Below are positions 15,394 through 24,753 of a stretch of DNA of 64,000 nucleotides, piece after piece. The position numbers were made by a program, and so were the translations under genes. Below the pieces are notes generated by a model. That model was not told where the DNA came from. It was given only the letters and a program-made list of their open reading frames with translations, and searched no databases. Every line of letters starts with the position of its first letter. The first letter of the stretch is position 1. Origin of the DNA: Psychrobacter sp. P11G3 (GTDB lineage Bacteria > Pseudomonadota > Gammaproteobacteria > Pseudomonadales > Moraxellaceae); the NCBI RefSeq assembly GCF_001435845.1, contig NZ_CM003596.1:930001-994000 (forward strand), read 5' to 3'.

Positions 15394-16485
15394 ATGGTTA
15401 ATAAATATTTCATTTTTGTACACAAACGCTTCTTGGTAATGAGCATATTTTGCTTATTTCTAATGGGGTTGTTTAGTGGCTGTACGATCAACTCAGGACT
15501 TCAGTCAGGAAATCTTCCTGAATCTGGCACCTTTACTGCAGAAAACGGTCTTCAATTTCATATTCAGCCTTTAAGTTTGGCAACTTTACCGCGTACAGCG
15601 CCGCCTACTGTGACTCAAGATCTCTCTCATTTGATCAAAACCTCTGGACGAGTCAATTACGGCATTGCGAAAGGGGATGTGCTGAATATCATCCTTACCA
15701 ATTATCCAGATATTAATGCGTCAACTGCTAGCTTAACGGTAGATCAACAAGGGTATATACAGTTTCCATTAATAGGTAGAGTTCAAGCCAGTGGGCTGAG
15801 CGTGCCGCAGTTCACCGCTACGTTGCAAAGCAAGTTACAACGTTATCTCAAGTACTCAGATCCTCAAGTCAAAATCATCAATTACCGTGGCAGCAAGTTT
15901 TTCGTAGATGGTGCGGTGAAGCAGTCTGGTGAGTTTGCTATTGCTGATGTGCCAGTGTCGGTATATGGGGCTATCTCTATGGCAGGTGGTACCACTGAGA
16001 CAGGCGATTCAAATAACATTGTGCTAAATCGTCAGGGCAACAGCTATCGCTTAGGAGTGCAGTCACTACATAAAATGGGACTGTCTGCCAATCAAATCTA
16101 TCTGCGGAATGGTGACTCTATTCACGTCAATAGCCAAAGCCGCAATAAGGTCTACGTATTGGGTGAATTTGGCAAAATTGAGCCAGTTGCGATTCCAGAA
16201 CAGGGGCTGAGCTTAGCGCATGTATTGGGCGAGTCAAATGGACTAAATTCCAATACGGCTAATGCAGCCAAAGTATATATCGTGCGCGACAACCCTAAGT
16301 ACCAGTACACCAATATTTATTACGTCGATATGCAGAGTATCACAAGCTTGGCATTAGCCAGTCGCTTTGACATGCAAGCCAATGACATTCTTTATGTGGA
16401 TCCAACAGGCTTGGCTCGCTGGAATCGTGTGATTAGCGCGATACTACCATCAACCTCTGCCATCAACGTGATATCAGGGTTATAA
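15394..16485 (+). CDS. wza: Polysaccharide export outer membrane lipoprotein Wza
   Basis: Wza forms the octameric outer-membrane channel for capsule or exopolysaccharide. A lipoprotein signal ends in LFSGC with the lipidated Cys at residue 30. The polysaccharide export domain follows (NYGIAKGDVLNIILTNYPDI, VDQQGYIQFPLIGRVQASGL, YLKYSDPQVKIINYRGSKFF), then two SLBB-type repeats (VDGAVKQSGEFAIADVPVSV and VYVLGEFGKIEPVAIPEQGL). The 363 residues are normal for Wza. The ATG at 15394 has a weak ribosome site; a later ATG (MSIFCLFLMG) would shorten the signal peptide n-region. It is the first gene of the cluster, and the expected wzb phosphatase gene does not follow. Confidence 0.93.
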   Translation: MVNKYFIFVHKRFLVMSIFCLFLMGLFSGCTINSGLQSGNLPESGTFTAENGLQFHIQPLSLATLPRTAPPTVTQDLSHLIKTSGRVNYGIAKGDVLNIILTNYPDINASTASLTVDQQGYIQFPLIGRVQASGLSVPQFTATLQSKLQRYLKYSDPQVKIINYRGSKFFVDGAVKQSGEFAIADVPVSVYGAISMAGGTTETGDSNNIVLNRQGNSYRLGVQSLHKMGLSANQIYLRNGDSIHVNSQSRNKVYVLGEFGKIEPVAIPEQGLSLAHVLGESNGLNSNTANAAKVYIVRDNPKYQYTNIYYVDMQSITSLALASRFDMQANDILYVDPTGLARWNRVISAILPSTSAINVISGL

Positions 16486-16677
16486 ATGATAGCTAGTGAA
16501 AATACTGGATGTGCTTCGAATTTCAATACTGAGATTAATTGAAATAAGAATAGGAAGTAGAGTGATAGATTTTATAAGGTGCGATGAGGCAGAGAGTAAT
16601 CTAACTGCAGTCAAGGGCAGTTAGGGACTTGAAGCTAAGCGAAAGCTATTAAGCGATTAACATTGAATAATGGGTAT

Positions 16678-18945
16678 ATGGTTATGAATAATATAGATTC
16701 AAAAGACCTATCGACACCTAAGGGTGACAACGACAATGACAACATCGACTTAACGGCGCTGGTTTTGGTTTTGTTGCGTGGCTGGAAAGTCATAGCGCTT
16801 ATGGCAGCAATCGGACTCTTAATAGGATTTTTCTATACACGTTATATTAATCCGACCTTCAAGTCTGATGCGCTGATTCAAATTGAAGAAAACTCCCAAG
16901 GAGTCGATGCGCTTGGTGCAAACATCTCAGAGTTGGTCGGAGAAGAAGTGAGCAAAGCTGAGGCAGAAGCCGAGCTCATACGGTCTCGGATGATACTAGA
17001 GCCAGTCGTCGATATGCTACATCTAGACATCAAACTGACCGATCCTAATATTGGCTATCTCGATAAAATAACAAACGACCGCATTAACACTCAGTTGAAC
17101 ACAAATGATGGTGTGTCTTTGAGCACAAAAAACGGTTCGGTTCAAATTAATCAGTTCGATGTGTCACCAGCATATTTAAACCAATCTTTTACGCTATCAC
17201 AGTCTGACACAGGATTTGTCCTGAGCAATGGATTAGATGATTTCAAAGGACAATTGGGTCAGCCGCATCAGTTCAATGGGGTAAACGGTGAGATTAATAT
17301 TACAGTGACTGAGCTACCTGCAGACGGTTATCCTATTGGCGTCACTCAGCAGACCTTAAAGACCACGACAGACGCGATTAACAGCGCCTTGTCTGTGGAA
17401 GAAAAAGGCGATAAAACCAACATTATTCAGCTGTCGATGACAGGTACAAACCAACAGCAAATCACGACCACACTTGATCAAATAGTCCAGTCTTATATCG
17501 ATCAAAACCAATCTCGTGGTACGGAAGAAACGACCAAAACATTGGCTTTCATGGAAACACAGATTCCAGCATTAAAAGAAAAATTAGATGCCTCTGAAGC
17601 TCAGTTCAATGAGTTTCGTAAAAAGCACGGCACCATCGATGTAGGTAAGGAAGCTGAGCTGTTGTTGAATGAAAAGTCTCGAATCGATGAGCAGCTCAAT
17701 GATCTCAAATTAAAGAGAGCAGATCTAACGACTTACTATACCAATGAACACCCACTCGTCATCCAGATAAATGAGCAACTAAAAGTCCTCAACAGTCGAA
17801 TAGGAGCGATAGGTAGCACCGTTGCAGGACTGCCTGAAATACAGCGAGAGTTCTTAAAGTTATCGGAAGATACAGCCATTAATAGAGAGATTTACCTCAC
17901 GCTGCTCAAAAACTATGAGCAACTAAAAATCGTTAGAGCTGGTCAGGTTGGTTATGCCCGTATACTAGATAGACCGACCAATACCTTCGATGCCATTGCG
18001 CCAAACAAATTCCAAATTATGCTGCTGGCGCTACTCGTAGGTACTGTACTGGGGGTAATGCTGGTTCTAATCAGAAACTTAATTAGAAATGTTGTAAAAG
18101 ACCCAGAACATCTAGAGTCTAAAACGGGAGTTCCTGTTATTGCAACGATTCCACGTTCGACCTCGATATCTAAGCTAGGTAGGAACAAAAAAAATATAGG
18201 TCGGATGCTTGCTCATGTTGATCACAACGGCTTGAGCTATGAAGCAATTAAAAATTTACGGACAAACCTTTTATTCGGTAAGACGACGAAGGCGGCAGAT
18301 GAAAAGTCCGCTCAGACCATATTAATCACTGGAGAAAGCCCGGGTGTCGGTAAATCTTTTATTACGGCTAATTTATCTGAGGTATTTGCACAGCTTGATA
18401 AAAAAGTGCTGATTATCGATGGAGATATGCGTTTAGGAGAGCTGCACAAAATGTTTAGTATGAGTCCAGACAGTGGTCTCACAGACTACTTACTGCAGGA
18501 TAAAGATAGCTCTCTAACAGTTAATGAGCCTCGATTAGATACCGACATGGCTAAGTTAAACCTTGAAAGCTTTATTCAGCCGACTGGTATGGAGCATATT
18601 GACCTTATATCGCGGGGACGACCGTCGCATAATCCGACTTCGTTATTGATAGGAGAGAGGTTTAATCATTTGATGGCAACGCTCAAAACGAAGTACGACT
18701 ATATCGTTATTGATGCGCCTCCTATATTGGCTGCATCAGACGCCATGGTGTTGGCACAGCACGCAGACAAAGTACTGATCGTTACCAAATTTGATCATTC
18801 AGTAGAAGGCCAGCTAGTCTATGCCATCAAACAGATGAGTAAAGCAAACGTACAAGTCGATGGCATCATCTTAAATGACATACAGCAAAGTATTCTGAAT
18901 AGGTACAGCTATCACTACCATTATGCTTATGGACACAATTCATAG
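16678..18945 (+). CDS. wzc: Polysaccharide co-polymerase and autokinase Wzc (bacterial tyrosine kinase)
   Basis: Wzc spans the inner membrane, works with Wza and controls polymer length and export through autophosphorylation. A Wzz domain follows the first membrane segment (VIALMAAIGLLIGFFY); a long periplasmic coiled-coil region runs to the second segment (IMLLALLVGTVLGVMLVLI). The cytoplasmic kinase has Walker A (GESPGVGKSF), Walker A' (VLIIDGDMR) and Walker B (YDYIVIDAPP), and ends in a tyrosine cluster (RYSYHYHYAYGHNS). The frame opens at a TTG (16663); the ATG at 16678 or 16684 is more likely. The 177-nt gap after wza contains no wzb. Wzc normally needs cycles of phosphorylation and dephosphorylation, so a phosphatase is presumably encoded elsewhere. 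Confidence 0.93.
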   Translation: MVMNNIDSKDLSTPKGDNDNDNIDLTALVLVLLRGWKVIALMAAIGLLIGFFYTRYINPTFKSDALIQIEENSQGVDALGANISELVGEEVSKAEAEAELIRSRMILEPVVDMLHLDIKLTDPNIGYLDKITNDRINTQLNTNDGVSLSTKNGSVQINQFDVSPAYLNQSFTLSQSDTGFVLSNGLDDFKGQLGQPHQFNGVNGEINITVTELPADGYPIGVTQQTLKTTTDAINSALSVEEKGDKTNIIQLSMTGTNQQQITTTLDQIVQSYIDQNQSRGTEETTKTLAFMETQIPALKEKLDASEAQFNEFRKKHGTIDVGKEAELLLNEKSRIDEQLNDLKLKRADLTTYYTNEHPLVIQINEQLKVLNSRIGAIGSTVAGLPEIQREFLKLSEDTAINREIYLTLLKNYEQLKIVRAGQVGYARILDRPTNTFDAIAPNKFQIMLLALLVGTVLGVMLVLIRNLIRNVVKDPEHLESKTGVPVIATIPRSTSISKLGRNKKNIGRMLAHVDHNGLSYEAIKNLRTNLLFGKTTKAADEKSAQTILITGESPGVGKSFITANLSEVFAQLDKKVLIIDGDMRLGELHKMFSMSPDSGLTDYLLQDKDSSLTVNEPRLDTDMAKLNLESFIQPTGMEHIDLISRGRPSHNPTSLLIGERFNHLMATLKTKYDYIVIDAPPILAASDAMVLAQHADKVLIVTKFDHSVEGQLVYAIKQMSKANVQVDGIILNDIQQSILNRYSYHYHYAYGHNS

Positions 18946-19003
18946 TTAGTGACTGTTCATTGTCCATGGCAAACGAGCGTCATAACTTAAGTAGGTGGAT
19001 CTT

Positions 19004-21013
19004 ATGTTTATAAAAACAGAGTCTAACAATGCTTATCAAACGCCAAGCGATCTCAATCGATGGTCGAAGCGTATGACGCTGTTTTTATTAGCCTTACCAC
19101 GCTTTGCGAAATGCTCTATCTTATTTGGTATCGATTTTTCGGTTGCTGTCCTTTGCTTGGTAGCGGCATTGGCATTGCGTCAGGGTTATGTCGATGATCA
19201 AACTGGTTTTACGGTATTAGCTTTTTATGCATTGATACCTGTCGTCAGTTTATATTTGATTGGCTTTTATAGAGGCGCCTCCAGAGGATTTTTCGATGCG
19301 GCGATGGGTCGAGTATTACAGTTATTTTTATTACTTATTATCGTTTATCAGTTCATCATTTACGTGAACCCAATGTCAATGATGCCGCGCTCAGCGCCAA
19401 TCATATTCCTATTCTTATTCTTTATTTGGTTGTGGAACAGTCGGCTAATGATTCGTGGGTTACTGAATCGACTACAGAAACCAGACAATCAAGGTCGCCT
19501 AGATAGTTGCTGTGATAACGTGATTATTTATGGCGCAGGATCGGCTGGTAGAGAGCTATTAGAGAGCTTGAGACATTCTCATAAATACAATGTAGTGGCA
19601 TATATCGATGATGATCCGCAGCTGATAGGGGCTTATCTACATGGTAAAAAAATATATGCTGCTCATGCGTTGCCTTGGTTAATAGAAAAATTAAATGTCG
19701 CGCAAGTGATTTTGGCAATGCCTTCTATGAGCCGTGGTCGTAAAAAACAGATTATGGATAGCCTGTCAGGTGTTTCTGTCAAATTAAAAGATTTACCGAG
19801 CTTACGAGAGCTTGCTGATGAGATCGTAACAGTCAGCCATATACGTCCGGTTGATATATTAGATGTGCTTGAAAGAGAGACTGTCGAACCAGTTGCTGAG
19901 CTGCTTCAAAAAAACATTATGGGTAAAAACGTACTCGTGACAGGGGCAGGCGGCTCTATTGGTAGTGAGTTATGCAGACAAATCATGAAAAATAAACCTG
20001 CATGTTTGGTGTTATACGAGCAGTCTGAATATGCTTTGTACACGATCGATCAAGAGCTTAGAAGCCTCATCGCTAGTAATGTCATTAGTGATATTGAGTA
20101 TCAAGATATCGAGATTGTTAGCATCATTGGAAGCGTGGCTAACGAAAAAAAATTAATCAATATATTCGAAAAATACCATATAAAAACGATTTATCACGCT
20201 GCAGCATACAAACATGTACCGATTGTCGAGTCCAATCCATTTGAAGGCACAATCAACAATACTAAAGGTACCTATCATTGTGCCTGTGCCGCAATAAAAG
20301 CTCACGTTGATACATTTGTATTGATCTCTACTGACAAAGCAGTGCGACCGACCAACGTGATGGGAGCCTCTAAACGCTTGGCTGAGCTTGTCTGCCAAGG
20401 ATTGAGCCAAAGCAACAGTCATACGTGTTTTAGTATGGTGCGTTTCGGCAATGTCTTGGGTTCATCAGGCTCCGTAGTGCCACTTTTTACCAGACAAATT
20501 GAGCAGGGTGGTCCGATTACCATCACCCATCCAGACATCACGCGCTACTTTATGACCATACCAGAAGCGGCCAGTTTGGTTATCCAAGCAGGGGCCATGG
20601 CGTTCGGCGGTGAAGTATTTGTACTTGATATGGGTGCACCCGTCAAAATTGTGGATCTTGCAAAACGTATGATTCGTCTGACAGGGTGTGAGCTAAAAGA
20701 TGCGAGCAACCCTAATGGTGATATCGAAATTGTATTTACTGGATTGAGACCAGGTGAAAAACTCTATGAAGAGTTAATCATTGGTGCCGACAACATAGAG
20801 ACCACGTTTCATCCACTCATTATGCAAGCAATGGAGCATAGTTTTCCATTGGAAGACATCGAAGCTATCTTGTTTGAGTTTATCGAAAGATCAAAGCGGC
20901 ACGATACTGAGTGGTTGAAAGAACAGTTTAGGACCTTCGTTGAAGGCTATCGAGAAGGTGATGAAGCTGATGTCACAAAGAAAGATGTAGAGCAGTTAGA
21001 GGTGATTGGTTGA
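19004..21013 (+). CDS. Membrane-bound UDP-HexNAc 4,6-dehydratase (WbpM/PglF/CapD family)
   Basis: This enzyme class converts UDP-GlcNAc to the 4-keto-6-deoxy sugar, the first step to bacillosamine- or QuiNAc-type sugars. Four N-terminal membrane segments (residues about 30-145) are followed by a CoA-binding-like Rossmann domain (YGAGSAGRELLESL) and the dehydratase domain with VLVTGAGGSIGSELCRQI near residue 310. The active-site motif STDKAVRPTNVMGASKR has Met where ordinary short-chain dehydrogenases have Tyr, as in WbpM and PglF. The ATG at 19004 is preferred over the GTG at 18995 because AGGTGG lies 5 nt before it. It probably supplies the precursor for the aminotransferase and initiating transferase at the other end of the cluster. 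Confidence 0.92.
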   Translation: MFIKTESNNAYQTPSDLNRWSKRMTLFLLALPRFAKCSILFGIDFSVAVLCLVAALALRQGYVDDQTGFTVLAFYALIPVVSLYLIGFYRGASRGFFDAAMGRVLQLFLLLIIVYQFIIYVNPMSMMPRSAPIIFLFLFFIWLWNSRLMIRGLLNRLQKPDNQGRLDSCCDNVIIYGAGSAGRELLESLRHSHKYNVVAYIDDDPQLIGAYLHGKKIYAAHALPWLIEKLNVAQVILAMPSMSRGRKKQIMDSLSGVSVKLKDLPSLRELADEIVTVSHIRPVDILDVLERETVEPVAELLQKNIMGKNVLVTGAGGSIGSELCRQIMKNKPACLVLYEQSEYALYTIDQELRSLIASNVISDIEYQDIEIVSIIGSVANEKKLINIFEKYHIKTIYHAAAYKHVPIVESNPFEGTINNTKGTYHCACAAIKAHVDTFVLISTDKAVRPTNVMGASKRLAELVCQGLSQSNSHTCFSMVRFGNVLGSSGSVVPLFTRQIEQGGPITITHPDITRYFMTIPEAASLVIQAGAMAFGGEVFVLDMGAPVKIVDLAKRMIRLTGCELKDASNPNGDIEIVFTGLRPGEKLYEELIIGADNIETTFHPLIMQAMEHSFPLEDIEAILFEFIERSKRHDTEWLKEQFRTFVEGYREGDEADVTKKDVEQLEVIG

Positions 21014-21155
21014 GTAGTAGTGTTACTAGGTAAGGATATTAAATAGCGGTGACAAGGTTAATATTGAAAAGATGATGAAACCACTTATTGGTAAGATTGT
21101 TTAGGATATGGTGATTTATATAAATGCTGTGACATACCAAATTGGATGATGAGTA

Positions 21156-22472
21156 ATGACCTCTGAAGTATTTTTATCGATACAGAGCGTAATCAGTCGA
21201 TTGAAAACCAGTCACTTTGTAAGAGATGTGGCCATGGTTGGAGGCGGTATTGCTGCTGGTCAGGCAATCGCTATGGTCTTTATGCCGTTTCTCACCAGAT
21301 TATATAGTCCTGAAGATTTTGGTATCGCTGCCGCATTTGCCGCAATCATCAGTATTATTACTCCGATTGCGACCATGGGTTATGCCAATGCCATTGTGAT
21401 GCCTGATAGTGACGAGGATGCCGCTGCCATTATCAGATTGTCTGTATTGCTCAGTTTGTTTATAGCAGCTATAGCGTTTATCGCTGTCTATTTCGGCAAT
21501 GTTTATTTGGCACGATGGACGGGTATGGAAAGTGCACCATACATGTTGTATCTCATACCGTTGACGCTATTGGCCGGCGCGTTTCTATCTGTTGCTGATC
21601 AGTCTGCTATCAGAGTAGGTTTGTTTAAAGCCAAGGCTCGTGCTTATGTAGAGAGCAAGCTTGTGACAGATACCAGTAAGTTGATAGGTGGCGTATTGGC
21701 CCCCTCTGGTATGTTGCTTATTTTATTAACGATAGCAGGACAGCTTACGAATTTTATGATGCAGATGCTTCGGGTGCCTAGGATTGGTGTATTAAATATC
21801 CGAGACTGGTTTGGCACGGTTGGTATTCGTAACGCCGCTATATCGCAGCGTGACTTTGCCATATATCGCATGCCGCAAAGTATGCTCAATGCTGCTTCAG
21901 TAGGGCTACCAACCATCTTGTTAGCATCACTATTTAGTGCTTCTTCTGCTGGGCAGTATTCGTTGGCTGTTCTTGTGCTCGGCGCACCAGCGATGTTATT
22001 AGGGCAAGCTGTTGGAGAGGTTTTTTATCCTAAGATTACGCGTGCGATCACAGCAAAGTCATCAGAGGCTTATCAATTTTTATTAAAAGTAACGGTAATT
22101 CTATTGGTGGTTGGTATTGTTCCCTTCGGTACAGTGTTCGTTTTTGGCGATTATCTTTTTTCTTTAGTATTTGGCGCAGAGTGGGCATTAGCAGGTAGTT
22201 ATTCGCAGTGGCTTTCTATTTGGCTTTTGACCAGCTTGGTATCAGGTGCGAGTACTGCGGCATTGCCAGCATTACGTTTGCAACGCTTTCTTTTGATTAG
22301 AGAAGTGTTTGCAGTGATATTTCGTGCTGCAGCGCTGTATATAGGTTTTTACGTTTTTGAGTCGGATATGGTAGCCATTGCTCTGTTCTCATTTGTTGGG
22401 GTATTGCTTAGTTTATCTATCATTTATGTCGCTTTTCGGCGTCTTGTTCATGTTCATGAAGTGCCGCAGTAG
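21156..22472 (+). CDS. wzx: Oligosaccharide flippase Wzx
   Basis: Wzx moves undecaprenyl-diphosphate-linked repeat units across the inner membrane. The protein has about twelve hydrophobic segments over 438 residues and starts in the usual manner (VGGGIAAGQAIAMVFMPFLT followed by RLYSPEDFGIAAAFAA), matching the MATE-like polysaccharide exporter family. Together with the EpsG-type polymerase and Wzc it defines a Wzx/Wzy-dependent pathway. A gap of 142 nt precedes it with no other gene. As usual for flippases, the substrate cannot be read from sequence. Confidence 0.88.
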   Translation: MTSEVFLSIQSVISRLKTSHFVRDVAMVGGGIAAGQAIAMVFMPFLTRLYSPEDFGIAAAFAAIISIITPIATMGYANAIVMPDSDEDAAAIIRLSVLLSLFIAAIAFIAVYFGNVYLARWTGMESAPYMLYLIPLTLLAGAFLSVADQSAIRVGLFKAKARAYVESKLVTDTSKLIGGVLAPSGMLLILLTIAGQLTNFMMQMLRVPRIGVLNIRDWFGTVGIRNAAISQRDFAIYRMPQSMLNAASVGLPTILLASLFSASSAGQYSLAVLVLGAPAMLLGQAVGEVFYPKITRAITAKSSEAYQFLLKVTVILLVVGIVPFGTVFVFGDYLFSLVFGAEWALAGSYSQWLSIWLLTSLVSGASTAALPALRLQRFLLIREVFAVIFRAAALYIGFYVFESDMVAIALFSFVGVLLSLSIIYVAFRRLVHVHEVPQ

Positions 22473-22541
22473 GTAAGTATTTTGACTGCGTTGAATGGCA
22501 CAAAGGATATGCACTAGAAGTCTCAACTCAAGAGGCTCACT

Positions 22542-23558
22542 ATGATTTCAGTTATTATCGCCGCGTTTAATGCCGCTGCCACTATTGATCGTTGTATTGG
22601 TAGTGTTGACGTTGCAAAAAAGAACCATGAGATTGAATTGATCATTATTGATGATGGTTCTAATGATGAAACTGCTAGGTTATTGCACAAGTGGGAAAGT
22701 GATAAGACATGGATTACGGTGCAATATCAAAAAAATGGGGGTGTAGCAGATGCTCGTAATACTGGGCTTGATATCGCAATCGGCGACTACATCGTTTTTA
22801 TAGATGCGGACGACACTATCGATGATTGGTATTTTGACTTTGTCATTGCACAAACGGTTAATCGGGATATTGAGATGTTGGCGTTTGGTCATAATCGCAT
22901 AATGTTAGATGGCGATGTGCTCGAGCGCCGTAACATTACAGCAGAATATTCACGGCAAGACATTAAAATGCTACAGCTGAGAGTGACAGAGAATAGAAAT
23001 ATATATTGGTATGTAACTACCAAGGTTTATAGCAAAAGACTGATAGCGGATTTACGGTTTAATTGTGACATAAAACTTGGTGAAGACAGTATTTTTAATA
23101 TTGAGTGCTTGGGTAAAGCGAACCATTTATCTGTCATACCCGACTGTCCATATAACTACTATGAAAATGCCACTTCGATGACGAGTTTGCAATATAAGCC
23201 AGGGCTACTAGAGTCTATTGAAGCAGACTATAACGCTAGAGTCAGGATACATGACTGGTCTATCAGTGCTACTGAGAGGCAAATACTGCTATCAGATTTC
23301 GCACGTAGTTATATCGAGCATATGCTGCCATATTTACTCAATAATTTGGCTCATATTCAGATGAGAAAACGCCATGCGGAGTTGATAAAAATACGCCAGT
23401 CTTTCGTTTATCAGAACTGTTTGCCACATTACTATCAACGGCACCCAGCACGCGGTATTCGTATTTTGATTTCATGTTTTTCACGACGTTGGTATGTGTT
23501 GACATTGGCTTTTTTGCAGCTGTCTTGGTCTAAAGCAAAGGTAAAAAGACATGTTTAA
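22542..23558 (+). CDS. Family 2 glycosyltransferase
   Basis: GT-A fold transferase, adding one sugar to the lipid-linked repeat at the cytoplasmic face of the membrane. The N-terminus MISVIIAAFNAAATIDRCIG, the nucleotide-binding IIIDDGSNDET, GGVADARNTGL and the metal-binding DADD in YIVFIDADDTID are standard. The C-terminal 40 residues are basic and amphipathic, probably for membrane association. Its last codons overlap the next gene by 8 nt, indicating translational coupling. Donor and acceptor are unknown. Confidence 0.88.
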   Translation: MISVIIAAFNAAATIDRCIGSVDVAKKNHEIELIIIDDGSNDETARLLHKWESDKTWITVQYQKNGGVADARNTGLDIAIGDYIVFIDADDTIDDWYFDFVIAQTVNRDIEMLAFGHNRIMLDGDVLERRNITAEYSRQDIKMLQLRVTENRNIYWYVTTKVYSKRLIADLRFNCDIKLGEDSIFNIECLGKANHLSVIPDCPYNYYENATSMTSLQYKPGLLESIEADYNARVRIHDWSISATERQILLSDFARSYIEHMLPYLLNNLAHIQMRKRHAELIKIRQSFVYQNCLPHYYQRHPARGIRILISCFSRRWYVLTLAFLQLSWSKAKVKRHV

Positions 23559-24741
23559 TATTGATTTGTTTCCTCAGGCTTTAAAAAGTGACGAAAATGG
23601 ACAGACTCGTTCTTGTTTGCTGCAACAAACAACCATGGGTGAAAGTGTCACTGAGCAAGAGTTGTGGTTTGCATATCCTATGAATCTACCAATGCCGGAA
23701 GATGACGATTGCGACTCTTATTTGTTAGCCACATTGTTGCCTGCGATGCAGCTACGTGCGGCTATTCGAGTTCATGGCAGTGTGTCCCACGAGCTATTAG
23801 CCAATCTGACAGAACTACAGTATGTCTGGAGTAAATGGTTGCCAGAGCGTTATTTTTTGATTGATATACAAGTTGATCGTATTAGAGATCAAGACTTACA
23901 AGTAGAGAGTGCGATTGCTGCATTTTCTGGTGGCGTGGATGCTCAATTTACCGCTTATCGTCATGCGACAGGCAGAGCAGGATATGCCACGCGAGATATT
24001 AAGGCAGGGGTTTTTGTGCATGGCTTTGATATACCCTTAGATGATACAGAAGGTTTTAATAGTGCTGTGGAGATAGCGACCCAAGTACTTTCTGATATTA
24101 ACGTTGATCTACTGCCCGTTAAGACAAATGTTCGAGCATTATGGTCTATCGATTGGGAGGAATATCACGCGGCTGCCATTGCTTCCGTTCTATGTGGATT
24201 GAAACGATATGCAGGAATTGGACTCATCGGTAGTGGCGATTCTTATGATGTATTACTTACTCCATGGGGATCGCATCCCATAACAGATCCATTATTGAGC
24301 TGTGGTAATTTTAGAATTATTCATGATGGTGCAGGGTTTCGTCGATCTGAGAAGTTAATCATTCTTTCAAGTTGGTCTATAGGCATACGAAACCTACGTG
24401 TCTGCTGGGCTGGCAATAAGCATGATAAAAACTGCGGTCACTGTGAAAAATGTGTACGAACTCGACTGAATCTCTTACTTGCAGGTGTTGATAATCCTGC
24501 TTGTTTTGACACCCCGATAGATTCGTCACTTTTCAGGTTCATGGTTCTGAAAAGTGACGCTGTACGCATAGACTGGTCTCTAATTCGTCAAGAAATAATT
24601 GAAACGGGCAGGGGTCTTGAGTGGCTTCCGTACATTGAAAAAGTACTCAAACGTAAATCATCTCCAAAATTGAGTGGGTTATTTCCTTTTGGGTCAAAGC
24701 GTCGCATGTGGGTAAAAAAGATGTTAATGAGAAATAAATAA
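23551..24741 (+). CDS. PP-loop (HUP) superfamily protein of unknown function with Cys cluster
   Basis: Residues 126-131 read SGGVDA in the context AIAAFSGGVDAQFTAYRH, a PP-loop as in ATP pyrophosphatases such as QueC and asparagine synthetase, except that the usual final Ser is Ala. Cys285, Cys295, Cys298 and Cys301 (CWAGNKHDKNCGHCEKCVRT) form a QueC-like probable zinc site. SGDSYDVLLTPWGSHPITDP is another conserved-looking stretch. This suggests an adenylating or amide-forming enzyme modifying the polysaccharide or a sugar precursor, but no substrate can be named. The gene overlaps the preceding glycosyltransferase by 8 nt and lies 12 nt before the pyruvyltransferase-like gene, so it is an integral part of the operon. 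Confidence 0.7.
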   Translation: MFNIDLFPQALKSDENGQTRSCLLQQTTMGESVTEQELWFAYPMNLPMPEDDDCDSYLLATLLPAMQLRAAIRVHGSVSHELLANLTELQYVWSKWLPERYFLIDIQVDRIRDQDLQVESAIAAFSGGVDAQFTAYRHATGRAGYATRDIKAGVFVHGFDIPLDDTEGFNSAVEIATQVLSDINVDLLPVKTNVRALWSIDWEEYHAAAIASVLCGLKRYAGIGLIGSGDSYDVLLTPWGSHPITDPLLSCGNFRIIHDGAGFRRSEKLIILSSWSIGIRNLRVCWAGNKHDKNCGHCEKCVRTRLNLLLAGVDNPACFDTPIDSSLFRFMVLKSDAVRIDWSLIRQEIIETGRGLEWLPYIEKVLKRKSSPKLSGLFPFGSKRRMWVKKMLMRNK

Positions 24742-24753
24742 GGGAGTGTCAAA

